DNA from: Zygnema cylindricum
Lineage: Eukaryota > Streptophyta > Zygnematophyceae > Zygnematales > Zygnemataceae
DNA: 19,011 bases
Reading direction: 5' to 3'
Assembly (NCBI GenBank): GCA_037447655.1
Contig: JBBHKE010000496.1
Span: 1-19,011 of the forward strand
In this document: piece after piece, positions 8,109 through 17,542 of the stretch
Layout of the letters: every line of letters begins with the position of its first letter
How positions within the stretch are numbered: position 1 is the first letter of the stretch
The notes under the pieces: generated by a model
What the model was told of the DNA's origin: nothing
What the model saw: the letters and a program-made list of their open reading frames with translations, nothing else
Database searches by the model: none
Program-made: the position numbers and the translations under genes

Positions 8109-10324
8109 CAACATGACGTCTCTTTCAACTTATCACATGTCTTCTTTCAACAAGAAGACAAAAACTAGTTACCCAGTCATAAATTTTCTTACCGGGCACA
8201 CATCCATCCCATAAGAAAGGTAATCACACATCCCAAGCCTCGGGATGAAAAAAAAGACATGACAGGACGGAGGAAAGAAAAAGACAGGAAAATACGGGTG
8301 TTCTTTTTTTTTTCTTTTTTTGGCCTCGCGTTTCTGTTTTACCGCATCTGTAAACTTCAGGGATTTTACGAAATATCACATCGCACATCTGTTGAACAAA
8401 ATATTAATAATAAAATTTTGATTAGCCCAACGAATATATGACACCTGTTTTGAAATACATATCACAAAGAGACAAAAACACCAAAACCAACTCCTATTCT
8501 TTTTAAGTTGTGATGTTTCTAACAAAAACAGGGACGTAAACGACTTCACAACCTTTCCAAGGCTTACAAAAGTTAATTAACACAGCAAAACTGTTCGCCA
8601 AAACCTTACATTACACACTGAAAAACCCGAATTTATTTCGAACAGGTTTTATTGCTTTAAATTAAGACCAATTTTTAAACGTCACCTGTCACACAAAGCA
8701 AGATCCACAACGGCAATTCTTATAAAAACATTTAAATATCTTTTCTATGTTTAATTGTAAATAAAATCGGTATCGATATCCATCTTACACAACAATAAGA
8801 CGGGACAGCATAAATTAAAAAGCACGATGGTAAACCATCTGAGTCCAAGGGTACAAAAGGGGTGGCATGGCCAAAACTGAAAAACTACAAGCAGGGCAAT
8901 AAGAAACAAAGAAAGCGACGTGAACACATAAAAATGGCAAGGAAAATAAAAGCACCCAAACTAAAAATGAAAAACACGGCAACTCACTAAACCAAAACTA
9001 CAACCCCAGCCCCAACTCAATTAAATATCTATGAAGAGTAACCCCGCCTTCAACCACGGCACACAAATACGCTGTAACCACACATTAACACGACTCTCAT
9101 ATCACACCTCACTCAAACTCTCCGAAGACAATGGAGTAAAACAAGAAAGTATAAAGAACAAGGTGGACGATGTGTCAGTCAACCTAGTGGACCAGGTGGT
9201 CGTAGTAGGCCCGTATCGTTGTCAGTACTGATATACCGACTTCATTAAAAAGTGCAATGGTAAACCATCTAAGTCCACGGGAAAAAAATAAAAAAAGGAG
9301 GCAGCAGTGCCAGCAGTCCAGACTTGGAGAACCAGTACAAGATCTGCCAGCTTTTGGGCACTACACAAACCCCGTACTATGCCCGAAACAGGGGGTGACT
9401 CCTTTTACATCAAATGTCAAAATTACAAATTACAAATTACAAATTGCATCGTGAATTCCGTCCCAGTTTCCATTGCCCTCTGAAGACAAAATAGCGATTA
9501 ATACTAATTGATACTAATCTACTTTTCCTGACACCAGTTCTTATTGCGGGTCACAGCCATCCACATCATTTGTGTCAAAACTGAATTGCTGACGCTAAAA
9601 CATTCCATATACTAGTTATTTCTTAGTGGAAACAGCAAAACATATATCAGCTGTTTGCATTTTGCATCGTCACGTTCTTCAACTGGCAGCTCTCGAAGAA
9701 CTTAGCTCTCATAAGCTGAGTTCCGATAAGAAGGCAAGAATTAATATACATCAATTGATATACAGAGTAATCCTTATCCGCGCTACGACTAGGAATCAGG
9801 AAAAGTATCAACTACGATAGCAAAACAGCAAAACAGAGATTCGTCCTTCATGCATAAGCCATCGTTGCTACAAAGCAACCACGTCAACTTCCTCGTAACT
9901 TCCTCCATAATATTTAAAAGCTTCTCCACACCTTTGTTAAAAACACATATCTCACACTCGAAATGCCACTTTTTTCCATATTTCCCTTTTCATAAAATTT
10001 GATGTCGGAAATGTTCAGATGAGGCCACCAACAAAGTTGTCAATGCTCTTATTTCATCACCTTCAGAAGGGAAAATGTCCATTCTAAAAAGCTTCATCAC
10101 GTCACAGCTTTGACAACTAATGCTAAGAACTTTCCTAGCCAGTAAGTGGCAACTAGTATTTTTCGTCTCAAAACTCTATTGAATACCAAATTTCGACAAT
10201 TAATTTCATAATCGATTGAGGACACATCAAGATATGCCATTGGCAAACCCGAAAGGGATAATTGGAACATTGACTATGTGCCTGTACATGCTTTTGAAAC
10301 AATCTAATTTTGAACTATTTTTAC
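8109..10324. other. Intergenic stretch downstream of ABHD17
   Basis: About 2.2 kb between the integrase fragment and the ABHD17 stop codon. It should include the ABHD17 3' UTR, but no clear poly(A) signal was fixed. It holds a 9-bp-stem hairpin (8138-8160), a pair of 35-bp direct repeats, a short AAATTAC triplication at 9420-9445, and no recognisable gene. Open frames of about 65 codons (9031-9231, 9257-9454, 9626-9820) match nothing I know. Confidence 0.6.
8817..9281 (+). repeat. Pair of 35-bp direct repeats, 430 bp apart
   Basis: 8817-8851 and 9247-9281 share AAAAGYRCRATGGTAAACC then ATCTRAGTCCAMGGG, each preceded by ATTAAA. Only four or five positions differ. The 395 bp between them is unrecognised. 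Confidence 0.7.
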
Positions 10325-10516
10325 CTATTTCTTCGAACTGTCCGGAGGGTTCTCCAACAAATATGCCATGAATCTTTGCAGGTGTGTAAGGAACTCGGGT
10401 TTGAACTCGAGGTCACAATGTTTTCCTCCGTAAATCCATAGTGGTTCATAGGGTTTTTTGCAAAGCTGCCATAATTCTTGTCCATGGGAAATGTGTACCA
10501 CTTCGTCCGATGTCCC
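10325..10516 (-). CDS. ABHD17: ABHD17 exon 5, Asp/His of the triad
   Basis: 63 codons plus stop, residues 209-271. It starts GTSDEVVHISHGQELWQLC with Asp212 and continues to WIYGGKHCDLEFKPEFLTHL with His241. It ends ENPPDSSKK, a short polar tail as in plant relatives. Confidence 0.95.
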   Translation of the reverse strand, partial: GTSDEVVHISHGQELWQLCKKPYEPLWIYGGKHCDLEFKPEFLTHLQRFMAYLLENPPDSSKK

Positions 10517-13500
10517 CTGAGGACACAAAAAAGTCAAACGCACAAAAAAAATCAGATAACGTTGTCAACAAAACAAAAAGAACAATGCATACACGCTGTT
10601 AAAAATCACCATGATTGCGTGACTCGCACTAACAGAAAAACTCTAAACTAAACATGACCCCCACAAACAATTCAAAATTAAAACAAAAAGCCCGCAGATT
10701 GTGACAAGAATGGTCGGTTTCGGCAAGTTTCAACTGTAGAAGTGGTCGTTTTTAGCGGATCTGTGAGCCAGAAACTACATCGTCCATCGCGAATTGTTAG
10801 GAAAAATGTGAAGTTAGAATGTAAAAGACTAGTTCTACTGTAAGGAGACTTGCGGATTGTAGTCCACTCCCTTAAATCGCATCATAAACACTATTTAATG
10901 ATTTTCGGTCAAAAATAGTTGCGACCGAATCAGTGTTATGGACCCTAATAACAATGGGCAGTACTGTCGTCGGCAATCTGATTGATAGATTTTGTAACTT
11001 GATTGCAAAACATGTTTTGAAAAGCATAAGATGTCACCTCCAAACTTGCCCGAAATGCCGATCCCTACAATTTGACATGTACAGAGTATGCAGTCACGTC
11101 TTGAGAACAGCGCCATATCCCCTTTATGATTTTGATGATGCTATATGACATCGAAATTCAGTTGACATCCAAACAAATATACTATACATACATTCTACCA
11201 TATTTTTTGTTAAAGAAGTTTAGTGCAAACACAACAATTATCTGTGATCGTGAAACGGACAAAGCGTTAACCACCACCAAAGACAACACCGACGTTTCCT
11301 CACACATTTGGTGATTTTCAGCTATGAATACCAATCATATTCTTTATAACAGAGACTCGTGTGGATAATGTCCTCCCATAATAAACTTTGTCACCACACA
11401 TACTGGCAAAAATAGCCTAATAGTGTCGAAAATTCCATTAGGGGCTAAAAAGACTTTTTCTCAGAACCTTGGCTTTCAAAGATAAAACTCACATGAAGTA
11501 TAAGAACAGGGCAGGTCACATTTCCTATCTTGTCAATGTTCTGCAAAAAAAAAGCCATTGTGCACCATAAAAAGAAGGTCAATTTTCTACGAAAATGAAT
11601 TGGAAAAAAAAGTCCAGCAGACTTTAACCCAGCGACAATATTTATGTACACGTGATATGAAGCAAACCTCTTTTTTTTAGTTTCACTTCACATAAAACAA
11701 ATAATTCTCGATTAGTAGCTATGTGGACTATATCAAATGGGCATCTGACTTTTATTTCTCACCCTTACATATTCCAGATTAACATCAATGACCGACAACC
11801 GAACCCCTTCATAACCCTCAAAATGTGAAGTAGTCGATAACATAATCCATAACAAAAGCCAAAAACAAAAAGTCACGATGGAAGCGAAACAAAACATACC
11901 TTGAAAATGTCAAACCAATATGTATGTTTCACCTGGTAAAGTACACGAACACCGGATAAGATGGGGCTATGTAAGACTATTCCTCGAAGACGAGGCAATC
12001 TTGCAGCAAGGTCCACTGTGGGACCACTTCCAACTGATTGACCATAAAGAACAGTATCTTCTGGCTTAACATTGAATTTCGACTGTAAAGACTCCAATGC
12101 TGCATCGATGTCGGCATATGTGTTGTATTCCATAGGCTGTGATTAACGAAGTTGGAAAAAGGCATTCATTAGTACGAGCTCCTTGCGTGGGTTTGAGGAA
12201 CTAGCTCTCTGCGATTTTTATCTCAATTTAAGGAAAAATTCAAAGGAATTTCTCTTACAAAACATAAGAGTTTCTGTGGAAGAATGAGGAGCATTAGTAC
12301 GTGAATGAATGCTCCAGATTTCAGCTGACAGATGCCAGTGCTTCAATCCAAGAAAGTCTAATCTGCTTCTCTGCCATGCTTATTGACATACTGACAAAGG
12401 CCCCATTATGGACAGTGGCATGAAGTTGCAGAACAAATGCAAGCTTAAAAGGTGGAAATAGATGTCTTAATGTGTGTCCTTGATCAACCCAGCATTGACC
12501 ATTGCCATAAGTGTAGAACACTTATAAAACAGCGCAATGTTCATTAACTACTGTTGCACCAGCGTAACTGAACTTACTGTAGTATGGTCCATACTAAAGC
12601 TAAAAAAGATAGTGTGATCTACCATGATGGCAGTCAACAGTATAACGAGTAAGTGGAGATACAACCAACAGATGCAGAGTGCTGAAATGCATCAAATACC
12701 TCTAAATAAATGAAACAAAGACAGGACCAATTCAACCAAGAAACACAGTAATAGTACAAGAAATGCAGGTCGTTGTTGACATCCCATTTGGTTCATAGAA
12801 ATGACCTTTGAAACTTGCAGCATGCATGACAAAACACGTTAATGGGCAAAACTTAAATATAAAAAGAGTTGAAGGTTTTAAGATTGCAGCACAAAGATGG
12901 AGAAAGAAAACCTTTGATGGAACCTACAGCGTCTCTAACACGTCATGGAAACTAGCTAGGCAATGGTTTAAGAACACAGAAATGGTCTTTATAATTCATA
13001 CTTTTCCTGACTTTAGGACTACCTGCAAATTTGCATATCAGTCGAGTTAAAAAGAGCCAAGTGAGGCAAAAGTTATCAACGGATGCTGGTGGAGTGAAGA
13101 AATACGGGTAGAGGGTGAGGATTCTCACTCACCTTTCCAGTGGAACAACCATACCCCGTATAGTCATACCTGTAAACTTCCATGACACCCCGTACAATTC
13201 TCCATCAGAAGGTTTTTCGAGTTTACGTCTTCTTGTGATAACTCAAGTTAATAAAGACAACAACAATACTGCAAAAAATTGTAACAGGACGCAATGCCAG
13301 GCATGAATCCTAGACCAAGCATCCTTATGGCTACCTGGCGAACCATTCTCCAAACATTTTACAACAACATTTTCCACAAATATTAGGTTCTTTTAAACTA
13401 GGCCCAAAAGTTAACCCAAAGACAAAAATAAAAAAGTAGAACTAACCAGTTGCAAGCCAAACACGCTAAACTATCATGGAAATCATAAACATCCCTATAT

Positions 13501-14671
13501 CTGGAATCACACTTAAAAGTGTTCGAAACATGATTGGTCGTACAATTGAAGGAAAAGTGCAGACTTAAGGCAGTAGTACTGTAACTGAGCAGTACACCGT
13601 GTATCATTATTAAAGCCAATATATTTTTGCCACTTTAGTCATCTTTTCTCCGTGAGTCCGAAAATTTAATCCGACGATTGTTATGGAAAGGTAAAGATAT
13701 TACCTCCCCTTGGGCAGACTCAAATCAGACAAGGTGCGCACGGAAAAAAGTTGAATAAAGTTGCTAAAGAAAGATTAACGCTAACAACGATAGACGATGA
13801 AGTTTTTACACAACAAAATCAGAATACAAGACAAACGGAATCATCTGCCAAAAGGCCAAACAAGAGCATAAAAAAAAAGGCTACACAAGGTGAAAACAAA
13901 GTCCCTGAATTGCTGACACATACGAATTACGAAATGAATCCATGTAAATCCATTCATACATCATCCTGTATGATGAAGAAAAATAAAAGCCAACCATGAC
14001 AATATTTAATCACGAATATTAACCAGTGAATTTGATTTTGATAACAAAAACAGAAACTCTCTAGTCCATCCAAAGTGCGATCATCTATTGGCGGAAATCA
14101 GCAGCAAAAAAACCAAATAAAGCTGGTTTTAGCGGTAAGATTAAACCAACTCATCACTGTAAACAAACAGTTTGCAATGATCTGTTCAAAACTCACTAAT
14201 AAAATTGAATAAAGGGGGGAAAATAATAATGAAAAAGCGTAAAATGGACTAAAAACATCCATTTCCCACGAAAAACTCAAACAATATTCTAACTTAAATT
14301 TACATAAAAAAAAATAACCCTAACTGTTTGGTCAACATGAGGTGTTTCAGAAAATCCCTCCAAACTTACCCGAACACATTCACTTGTAACAAAGAACTCA
14401 AACCGACATAGAGATCATGCATTTGCGCTAAATCAGCAGCGTTTCCATGTGAATGCAAAAGCGTTAATTTTGCGTCTCGGTTCCGTACAAACATGGCAAC
14501 TATTTCTTGTCGTTTTCTGGTTTTAACCCTAAATATTTCGACATTGTCCGAGGGAGGAATATCGTCAAATCGTAGTTTACCAGTGCGTTCGTCACAAACA
14601 AGGGCATACGAGGGAGGATTGGGAGGAAAAAAAGCAAATTTTGCAGCAATAGAGGATGTTACCATCCCCAT
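10325..14671 (-). CDS. ABHD17: ABHD17-like acyl-protein thioesterase, five exons
   Basis: A complete 271-residue serine hydrolase joined from 14671-14370, 13169-13133, 12136-11900, 11540-11493 and 10516-10325; all introns are GT-AG and phases agree. The family removes S-palmitate from membrane-anchored proteins (mammalian ABHD17A/B/C; plant members are known as ABAPT). Visible motifs are the N-terminus MGMVTSSIAAKFAFFPPNPP, HSHGN at 73-77, GYDYTGYG at 101-108, nucleophile elbow YGQSVGSGP with Ser147, Asp212 in GTSDEVV, and His241 in GGKHCDLE. The triad is therefore intact. Gly2 with Ser6 fits an N-myristoylation signal; there is no signal peptide or membrane segment. The start at 14671 is chosen for the conserved MGxVTSS and its strong context (GCCATGGGG). 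An in-frame ATG at 14716 would add 15 residues. Length matches the plant family. It is transcribed away from the initiator tRNA gene. Confidence 0.95.
10517..11492 (-). other. ABHD17 intron 4
   Basis: A 976-nt intron from GTGAGT to TGTGTCCTCAG. Open frames inside it on either strand (about 70 codons near 10900-11150) match nothing and overlap each other. Confidence 0.88.
11493..11540 (-). CDS. ABHD17: ABHD17 exon 4, 48 nt
   Basis: 16 codons, NIDKIGNVTCPVLILH, residues 193-208, phase 0 at both ends. It is the strand leading to the catalytic Asp loop. Acceptor TTTTTTTTTGCAG, donor GTGAGTTTTA. Confidence 0.94.
11541..11899 (-). other. ABHD17 intron 3
   Basis: A 359-nt intron ending in nine T residues and GCAG. 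No insertion was recognised. Confidence 0.9.
11900..12136 (-). CDS. ABHD17: ABHD17 exon 3, nucleophile elbow
   Basis: 79 codons in phase 0, residues 114-192, from PMEYNTYADID to HTYWFDIFK. It includes VLYGQSVGSGPTVDLAARLP with catalytic Ser147, and LHSPILSGVRVLY. The donor is AAG before GTATGTTTTG. Confidence 0.95.
12137..13132 (-). other. ABHD17 intron 2
   Basis: A 996-nt intron from GTGAGT to AATCACAG. It contains no repeat that I recognise and no coding exon. A 66-codon open stretch at 12321-12521 on the minus strand matches no family. Confidence 0.85.
13133..13169 (-). CDS. ABHD17: ABHD17 exon 2, 37-nt microexon
   Basis: One base plus 12 codons encode YDYTGYGCSTGK, residues 102-113, between acceptor TTTACAG and donor GTGAGTGAGA. 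It completes GYDYTGYG, a strictly conserved ABHD17 element (relatives read GYDYSGYGxSSGKP). Without it the protein loses this strand and, because 37 is not a multiple of three, the reading frame. Confidence 0.93.
13170..14369 (-). other. ABHD17 intron 1 with MITE insertion
   Basis: A 1200-nt intron from GTAAGT to TTTACAG. It contains MITE copy B at 13593-13799. The rest is AT-rich and unrecognised. Confidence 0.9.
13593..13799. mobile_element. MITE copy B in ABHD17 intron 1
   Basis: The left end TACACCGTGTATCATTATTA and the right end GATTAACGCTAACAACGATA match the termini of copies A and D. Interior blocks CATCTTTTCTCCGTGAGTCCG and AATCCGACGATTG follow the same order. It is about 207 bp, diverged and non-coding, and lies well away from the splice sites. 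Confidence 0.7.
14370..14671 (-). CDS. ABHD17: ABHD17 exon 1
   Basis: 100 codons plus two bases, residues 1-101. It carries the lipid-anchor N-terminus, the AAKFAFFPPNPPSY signature and the first strand-loop motif LLHSHGNAADL. It ends GTGTTCGG before donor GTAAGTTTGG. The split codon becomes Gly101 with the first base of the microexon. Confidence 0.95.
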
Positions 14672-14712
14672 GGCTTTTGAGAAACGTTTGAAATAAGAAC
14701 GAGAAGAAGGTC

Positions 14713-14760
14713 TCATCTGCGTCTTGAGGGACAAGAATCAAAAAGATACTGAACTGCCAT
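14713..14760 (-). promoter_or_regulatory. Upstream ORF in ABHD17 5' leader
   Basis: A 15-codon frame, MAVQYLFDSCPSRRR then TGA, lies upstream of the main start in another frame. Its stop overlaps an in-frame ATG (14716) of the main gene as ATGA. If transcription starts upstream of 14760, ribosomes would meet this frame first, with re-initiation possible at 14716 or 14671. The transcript start is not known. Confidence 0.4.
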
Positions 14761-14779
14761 TTCGTAAAGAGTGGAATCA

Positions 14780-14855
14780 GACTTCAAATGAGCAGGAGGG
14801 AGATAAGAGGGGAGGGCGGGGCATGAACAGGAGATTGAAGCAGCTGACGTGACAT
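14780..14855 (-). promoter_or_regulatory. ABHD17 leader/promoter: CT-rich tract and bZIP-like site
   Basis: Read on the minus strand, a CT-rich stretch (GCCCCGCCCTCCCCTCTTAT) typical of plant leader or core promoter DNA lies at about 14785-14823. TCACGTCAGCTG (14843-14854) contains the ACGT core of a bZIP C/G-box hybrid. No TATA box was fixed. Assignment to ABHD17 rests on position only. Confidence 0.4.
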
Positions 14856-14958
14856 CTGTCGACGGAAGATGGGGGGAGCAAACCGTCTGGCAGGGTCTTT
14901 TGACGAAATGAGATGAGAAGTATAATTAGAGATGAAGTTTGAATAAAATGAGAGGTCA

Positions 14959-14970
14959 ATATATTATACA
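14959..14970 (+). promoter_or_regulatory. TATA-like element upstream of tRNA-iMet
   Basis: ATATATTATACA centres about 25 bases before the tRNA start. Plant nuclear tRNA genes often have a TATA-like element at about this distance, which supports Pol III initiation. Confidence 0.45.
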
Positions 14971-14987
14971 TTTCATAGTAGCTATAT

Positions 14988-15059
14988 ATCGGAGTGGCGC
15001 AGCGGAAGCGTGGTGGGCCCATAACCCACAGGTCCCAGGATCGAAACCTGGCTCCGATA
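14988..15059 (+). tRNA. Initiator tRNA-Met (CAT)
   Basis: A 72-nt cytosolic initiator tRNA. The acceptor stem ATCGGAG pairs fully with CTCCGAT and the discriminator is A. Initiator hallmarks are an A1:U72 end pair, three G:C pairs next to the anticodon loop (GTGGG/CCCAC), the loop CCCATAA with C33, and a T-loop ATCGAAA lacking the usual TTCG. The A box (TGGCGCAGCGG) and B box (GGATCGAAACC) are internal. There is no intron and CCA is not encoded, as expected in the nucleus. It lies head-to-head with ABHD17, about 315 bp from its start codon. Confidence 0.97.
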
Positions 15060-15066
15060 GTGTTGC

Positions 15067-15076
15067 TTTTGCTTTT
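15067..15076 (+). terminator. Pol III terminator of tRNA-iMet
   Basis: Two T4 runs (TTTTGCTTTT) begin 8 bases after the tRNA end, the usual signal for RNA polymerase III release. Confidence 0.75.
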
Positions 15077-15189
15077 GTCTCCAACAGTATTACCTTGCTG
15101 TTTGATCCCATTGTTTTATGGACCCTTGCTGGAAATACTATTAAGTCACGCACATTCAAAACTAAACAACAAATCACACAACAAAAAAC

Positions 15190-15445
15190 AATTTAAATAA
15201 AATCAACTCAGCAAAGAAATTATTCTTTTCAGATATCATTTTGGTGATGTTACCAAATCACTTGTGTACAAAACAAAAAACAAAGCAGACAATTGGAACC
15301 AACAAAAAAAAAATCAGCTCAACAAAGAAGGTACTCCCTCTTCAGTTTTCAATTATCACTTTGGGGATGTTACAAAGGCACGTGTGTTAAAAAAAACAAA
15401 TAGAAAATAAAAATCAATTTAAATAAAATCAATTCAACGACTAAG
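15190..15445. repeat. Imperfect tandem repeat, about 111-115 bp
   Basis: AAATCAACTCAGCAAAGAA (15200), AAATCAGCTCAACAAAGAA (15311) and AAATCAATTCAACGACTAAGG (15426, first 20 bases) mark three units. The first two also share ATCAYTTTGGKGATGTTAC and a following CACNTGTGT. The third is cut short. ATTTAAATAAAATCAA precedes units one and three. Confidence 0.75.
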
Positions 15446-16750
15446 GTACAGCGAGTAGGTACAACGTGGGTTGCTGCACGTAACAACAACGTTAACGTTA
15501 ATCAGCACAGGTAACGCTAACTTGGCTACACACTCTTATAATGTCGCTGTTGTAACCTTGGCTCGTGTAACCTATAAGTTTGAAGTATTGCTTCTTGACA
15601 ATAACGAGTGAATGATTCACGTGATTTTGAAGAACCACTAAGTTGCAGCAAATATAAATAAGAAAAGGAAAAAAGTTATGCAAGACAATGAGTTTAAAGG
15701 CTCCAATTTACTTAGTTGTTGTGGAACGAGGTGAGTATGAGCTTTCAAATTAGTTGAGTTCGTTGTTTCATCCTTCTTCTTTTCAGGTTGTGACAACGAT
15801 CAACAGTTTACGATTGTTAACGCGTTTATTTTTTTAGTCTTGATTTCATAACCAGTTAGTGTCCACCAGAGGCAAGTCAAACAAATGCCTCCTAACTTCA
15901 ACTTATGCTCTTATTTTACTTTTTTTTTAATGCAATAGATATGATCTTTTACCTTTCAACGTTATGATGCTTCTTCAAAAGATTTAATGTGTGTGTTTGT
16001 TGCAACGAAAAGGTATCACGATGAAGAGTTTTTCATTAACTTTGTTTCACATAATATGGTACGGGCTAACCATAAGTTTGAAGTTAGTTTTTGCTGTTTT
16101 TTTAGCTTTATTATGGATCCCTATACTGCATCTATTTTTTTAAGAGAGAACGAGTATTGTGTTGACTTTTTTTTGTTTTTATCATTATTCATTTGATATT
16201 ATTTAACCAAAATTGTCGAGGACGGCGTTTTTTTAGGTGTTTTATAAGCTAACCAAACCATGCTCTCGTGTCAATTCATTGCTAAGGTTGCACTGGTGTT
16301 ATTTATTATTATTATTATTATTTTTACAATTTTTTACGATTTTTTCGGTATGCGATTTTGGAATCTTTTTTTTTTAAGTCTTGTACATTCCCACATGTAT
16401 GATAAACTATTTCATTGTTCCACTTATATCGTTCACGTATTTCTACGAACACTCCATACGTGTATTGAAGTGGGGCCATTAACAACATGCATAGAGTTTA
16501 AACTCTGAAATGAAAAACATTTTACATTGGGTAAAAAGCTTCGTCTCATCTACAAACGTTCAATCAGCAAAAATGTTGTTCATAACACTGTCATAAGTGA
16601 AAAAGAATTGTCGTTACAAAAGCTAAATTGGTACCAAATATTACTACACTGCCCATCATCATCATCATTAAATACTTAATATTGTTAACACGAAATTACA
16701 ACATATAATACTCATGTAGTGCAAATAGACGTGGCAAATTATAGTCCACT
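15446..16750. other. AT-rich stretch, no gene seen
   Basis: Contains simple repeats only, such as TTATTATTATTATTATTA near 16301 and ATCATCATCATC near 16658. Short open frames at 15987-16196 and 16260-16508 are rich in Phe/Ile/Leu from T-runs and match no family. Confidence 0.6.
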
Positions 16751-16754
16751 CTTT

Positions 16755-17002
16755 TCAATAGTTTTGTTAACGCTAATTTATAATTTTCAACCCAAAGAAA
16801 GTTGTCATTGAAGTGTTCTTTAATGTTTTTTCGCCATCCGCAACATCTTTTATCATTGCACAGTTGTCGGATTCGAATCCGACAGCTGCGAATGAAAGGA
16901 AGGTTCTCAGTTTCCAACTGGTCGTCACTAAGCGAAAACCGGACAATTAAACGCTGTTTAATGGCCGAATGAAACATTATCGCTAACAGCGATAAACGGT
17001 AT
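16755..17002. mobile_element. MITE copy C, rearranged left end
   Basis: The right end (reverse complement ACCGTTTATCGCTGTTAGCG) and the interior blocks CAACATCTTTTATCATTGCAC and TTGTCGGATTCGAATCCGAC follow copies A and D. The left terminal motif is missing or inverted (TTAACGCTAAT at about 16770), so the left boundary is approximate. Confidence 0.55.
16861..16888. repeat. 28-bp palindrome
   Basis: The central 20 bases TGTCGGATTCGAATCCGACA are a perfect palindrome. CAG and CTG extend it on the outside with a single mismatched pair between. It lies in MITE copy C, where the other copies have only half of it (TGTCGGATT). Confidence 0.95.
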
Positions 17003-17062
17003 ACCGTACAGTAGGAATTAAACAGCAACGGGCAGTATACCGTTCGGTAGCTTAACCGAACG
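16978..17062. repeat. Cluster of short palindromes
   Basis: TATCGCTAACAGCGATA (16978-16994), perfect ACGGTATACCGT (16996-17007), and CGTTCGGT..ACCGAACG with a 6-base loop (17041-17062) follow each other at the right edge of MITE copy C and just beyond. Confidence 0.85.
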
Positions 17063-17142
17063 CCATTGGAAGATTCTGTAGGCAATTAAGCTTTCGGGCC
17101 AAGCTGTGTCCTGTACGGACAAATGTGAAGCGACGCTTTACA

Positions 17143-17177
17143 GTAAAAAAAGTAAAAAAAGTAAAAAAAGTAAAAAA
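17143..17177. repeat. (GTAAAAAAA)4 microsatellite
   Basis: G residues at 17143, 17152, 17161 and 17170 each start a 9-bp GTAAAAAAA unit. On the minus strand this is a T-rich tail directly after the tRNA-like segment. Confidence 0.92.
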
Positions 17178-17250
17178 CCCAAGCAGTGGGATCGAACCTA
17201 CTGACGAACAAACCTTTTTGTCCATTTTGAACTTTTGAAGCGTTGCTAAC
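17172..17250 (-). mobile_element. Possible tRNA-derived Pol III/SINE-like remnant
   Basis: On the minus strand GGTTCGATCCC (17198-17188) is an exact B-box match within a hairpin resembling a T-arm (CAGT/ACTG stem, 7-base loop). An A-box-like TTAGCAACGCTTC lies about 40 bases upstream (17249-17237). TTTTTT at 17177-17172 is followed by a simple T-rich repeat. The A box has mismatches and no full cloverleaf forms, so it is more likely a decayed tRNA or SINE head than a working tRNA. Confidence 0.35.
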
Positions 17251-17387
17251 TACCGTACGTCATGTTCGGCTGGAAATTTCAGAGACACAGTTTTCTGCCT
17301 CCTTTGCAAGTTCGCATCCCCCGGCTGGGCATTCAAGATTTCAAAGTCCGCTTAGCGGGATACGTTTCAAAACGTGAAAGTTCAAAC

Positions 17388-17542
17388 AGTACACCGCGAA
17401 TCGTAACTAGAGTTATGTACGCTAATTCCGTCACCCCAAATTTTGACTCTATCACTTTAAATAGAGTGCATTATTATAAATTATTTTTTACGTTATTTAA
17501 GGTACTTTTTGAATGAGCGTTAATAACTCTAATACAGTGCCG
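17388..17542. mobile_element. Small inverted-repeat element with TAGAGTTAT arms
   Basis: The left arm contains TACACCGCGAATCG and AACTAGAGTTATGTACGCTA. The reverse complement of the right arm reads CACTGTATTAGAGTTATTAACGCT, with the last three bases omitted here. They share CACYG and TAGAGTTAT..ACGCT. It is about 155 bp, AT-rich inside, and probably a relative of the main MITE family. Confidence 0.5.

Noticed and set aside
8138-8160. Hairpin with 9-bp stem (TGTCTTCTT/AAGAAGACA)
   Set aside because: Resembles a terminator but no gene ends there, and such hairpins are common by chance in 19 kb.
12341-12352. miR159-like word CTTGGATTGAAG on the minus strand in ABHD17 intron 2
   Set aside because: Match is only 11-12 bases and no complementary arm for a hairpin was seen nearby.
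13751-13999. 82-codon open frame in ABHD17 intron 1
   Set aside because: It starts inside MITE copy B and has no recognisable domain.
16696-17085. 129-codon minus-strand open frame
   Set aside because: It lies over MITE copy C and its palindromes, and shows no known domain.
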